Source: JAMXLO01 sp963850535 (GTDB lineage Bacteria > Pseudomonadota > Alphaproteobacteria > Acetobacterales > Acetobacteraceae). From it: DNA of 64,000 nucleotides. The DNA is taken from contig CAWKMC010000006.1 in NCBI GenBank assembly GCA_963850535.1, positions 1 to 64,000 on the forward strand, given 5' to 3'. This document shows positions 62,720 through 64,000 of the stretch, piece by piece; position 1 is the first letter of the stretch, and the number at the start of each line of letters is the position of its first letter. Position numbers and translations under genes: made by a program. The notes under the pieces are model-generated. The model made no database searches. It was not told the origin of the DNA and worked only from the letters and a program-made list of their open reading frames with translations.

Positions 62720-63997
62720 TGCGCCTCCAGTTCCGCCAACGGCGCGGGGCGCTCGTCCTGGACGTCGCTGAAAGCATTGAAAGCAGCGAGGTAGTGCTCG
62801 TGCGCGCGCTCCCAGGCGCGATCGTCCGGCTCACCCCATAGGGCGCGGTAGCCCGGCGAGCTCGGATACAGATAGAGCGGAACCGGTTCATTGGCCCAGA
62901 CACCGCCAGCAATCAGCCGGTCGCGCCAATAGGCCACCAGCGTCTCATTGTCCTGCTCCATGCCGATAAGGTTTGCCTGCACGAACGGCACGTGCCGCCG
63001 AGCCTTGAACAACAGTTGCGCCAGATCCTCGGTCTCCAGGCGGCAGCGTTTCGCAAGCGCCTCGCGCCCTTCCGCGGTAAGACTTTCGATGCCTGCCTCG
63101 ATCGAAACGCAGCCAGCGGCGCCGAGCAGCTCCAGCATCTCGGGCTTCCAAAGGTCGATGCGAGTCTGCACGCCGAACCGGATACTGCGCTGCACCAAAG
63201 CCTCCAGCAGCGGTTTCTGCGGCAAAAAGATCTCGTCGATGAAGTAGACGTAGCCGACGCCTTGGTCGATCAGCCGATCGATTTCGGCCAGAACCAACGA
63301 AAGCTCGCGCCGACGGTACTTGTCGCGATAGTCGTTCTTTGCACAGAAGCTGCAATTGTAGGGACAGCCGCGTGAGGCCTCGACCTCTGCTCCAGCGCCA
63401 TGCTGTGGTTCGTCGAAGCGGTGGTGATGGTGGTGGTGACGGTCGATCCACGCATCTGGCCAGACCAGTGGCGGCGCGTCCACAAACGTGGCAACAGCGG
63501 GCGAACCGTTGATCTGCAAGCCGTCGTCATTGGTTTGAGCGATTGAGGGAACACGGGACCAGTCAGATGCCGAGGCAAGCGCCGCCACCACGGCTTCGCA
63601 CTCGCCGAGCACCACGGCATCGACCCCGAGTTTGCGCGCGTCGCGCCGGGTGTAACCGAACCATGCGGACCGACAGCGACCGTCCGGCCACCGCACCCGT
63701 CCAGCGCGCGTAGGAAACGTGCGGGGACACGTAGTTCCGGCGGTGCACAGCGCCAGAAAAGATAGCTTGGCGCCGTGGTCACAACGGTCATGTCGGCACC
63801 GAAGTCAGTTGATCTCAGCCGCGAGAGCTTCGTCGCTACGATCGAACAAATGCCCATCGAGCATCAACACGACATGCCCGTCGCGCTCGAGCGACGCCTT
63901 CGCATAGCCAAGCTCAAGCGGCAGATGGGGCTGCACGGCAGCCGAAGTAAATGCTGCGCTCGAACGTCCAGCGCGGGTTGACCAAGGCGACTCTCAT
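62707..63997 (-). pseudogene. B12-binding/radical SAM protein, three frame changes
   Basis: About 430 codons. From ATG 63997: MRVALVNPRWTFERSIYFGC, then PHLPLELGYAKASLERDGHVV (next frame), TDFGADMTVVTTAPSYLFWRC (next), and KLGVDAVVLGECEAVV to the end. The N-terminal half is a B12-binding-like domain. The radical SAM cluster motif is SRGCPYNCSFCAK (C-x3-C-x2-C), followed by VYFIDEIFLP and SIEAGIESL. Just upstream of the motif is a natural run of six His (RHHHHHHRF). Two +1 and one -1 indel fit the length. Operon order is this gene, GT4, then the three CgeB-type genes. Resembles TIGR04295-type proteins of a glycan 'rhizo-twelve' system as I recall, unverified. Confidence 0.8.
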
Positions 63998-64000
63998 GCG

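Noticed and set aside
1..64000. tRNA, rRNA, insertion sequences and phage genes
   Set aside because: No cloverleaf-like segment, transposase, integrase or terminal repeats could be recognised by eye; a covariance search was not possible here.

Overview
The window is high-GC, densely coded bacterial DNA. HemB, PurD, PyrE, a bifunctional heptose enzyme HldE, an Aap-type amino-acid ABC system and a Hint-domain beta-solenoid protein point to a Gram-negative alphaproteobacterium, most like Acetobacteraceae/Rhodospirillales. The lineage is an inference from gene content. I saw no rRNA, tRNA, CRISPR array, phage or insertion sequence.

Layout. 0.2-9.4 kb: a small exported protein, a solute-binding protein with tartrate/D-malate dehydrogenase, pyrE, a secreted repeat protein and a 1175-residue Hint-domain protein. 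9.2-16.7 kb: catabolic genes (flavin-dependent monooxygenase, endonuclease-like protein, metallo-beta-lactamase hydrolase, a split ThDP decarboxylase, aldo/keto reductase, ketopantoate-reductase-like gene, acyl-CoA carboxylase beta). 16.7-20.2 kb: hemB, purD and an ATP-grasp gene. 20.2-21.3 kb is sparse. 21.3-35 kb: mostly peripheral catabolism (enolase superfamily, second hydrolase paralogue, FAD oxidase, ThDP enzyme, orphan molybdenum hydroxylase, phosphodiesterase, and a five-gene oxidoreductase operon). 35-46 kb: a small Cys-rich gene pair, patatin, phosphoesterase, enoyl-CoA hydratase, quinone oxidoreductase, regulator fragment, amino-acid oxidase, aminotransferase, SsuD-like monooxygenase, MFS transporter and an Ada/AraC protein. 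46.4-49.6 kb: aapJQM without aapP. 49.6-53.3 kb: cysQ, hldE, a small lipoprotein and a LigJ-like amidohydrolase. 53.5-57.8 kb: a selenocysteine formate dehydrogenase next to a decayed PQQ-alcohol dehydrogenase. 58.3-64 kb: a tightly overlapping minus-strand operon of one B12/radical-SAM protein and four glycosyltransferases.

Two observations stand out. First, the formate dehydrogenase has an in-frame TGA at 54138-54140 exactly where selenocysteine sits in this family. A hairpin follows it, and the reading frame continues through it, so an ordinary annotation would cut the gene in two. Second, about 26 single-base frame changes interrupt otherwise well-conserved genes. Nearly all are +1, many lie in short homopolymers, and they concentrate right of 50 kb. 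The lengths of the broken genes fit the inferred indels, and the operon overlaps are intact. Sequence or assembly error is therefore more likely than gene decay for most of them. The PQQ-dehydrogenase remnant is real decay, since most of the protein is missing.
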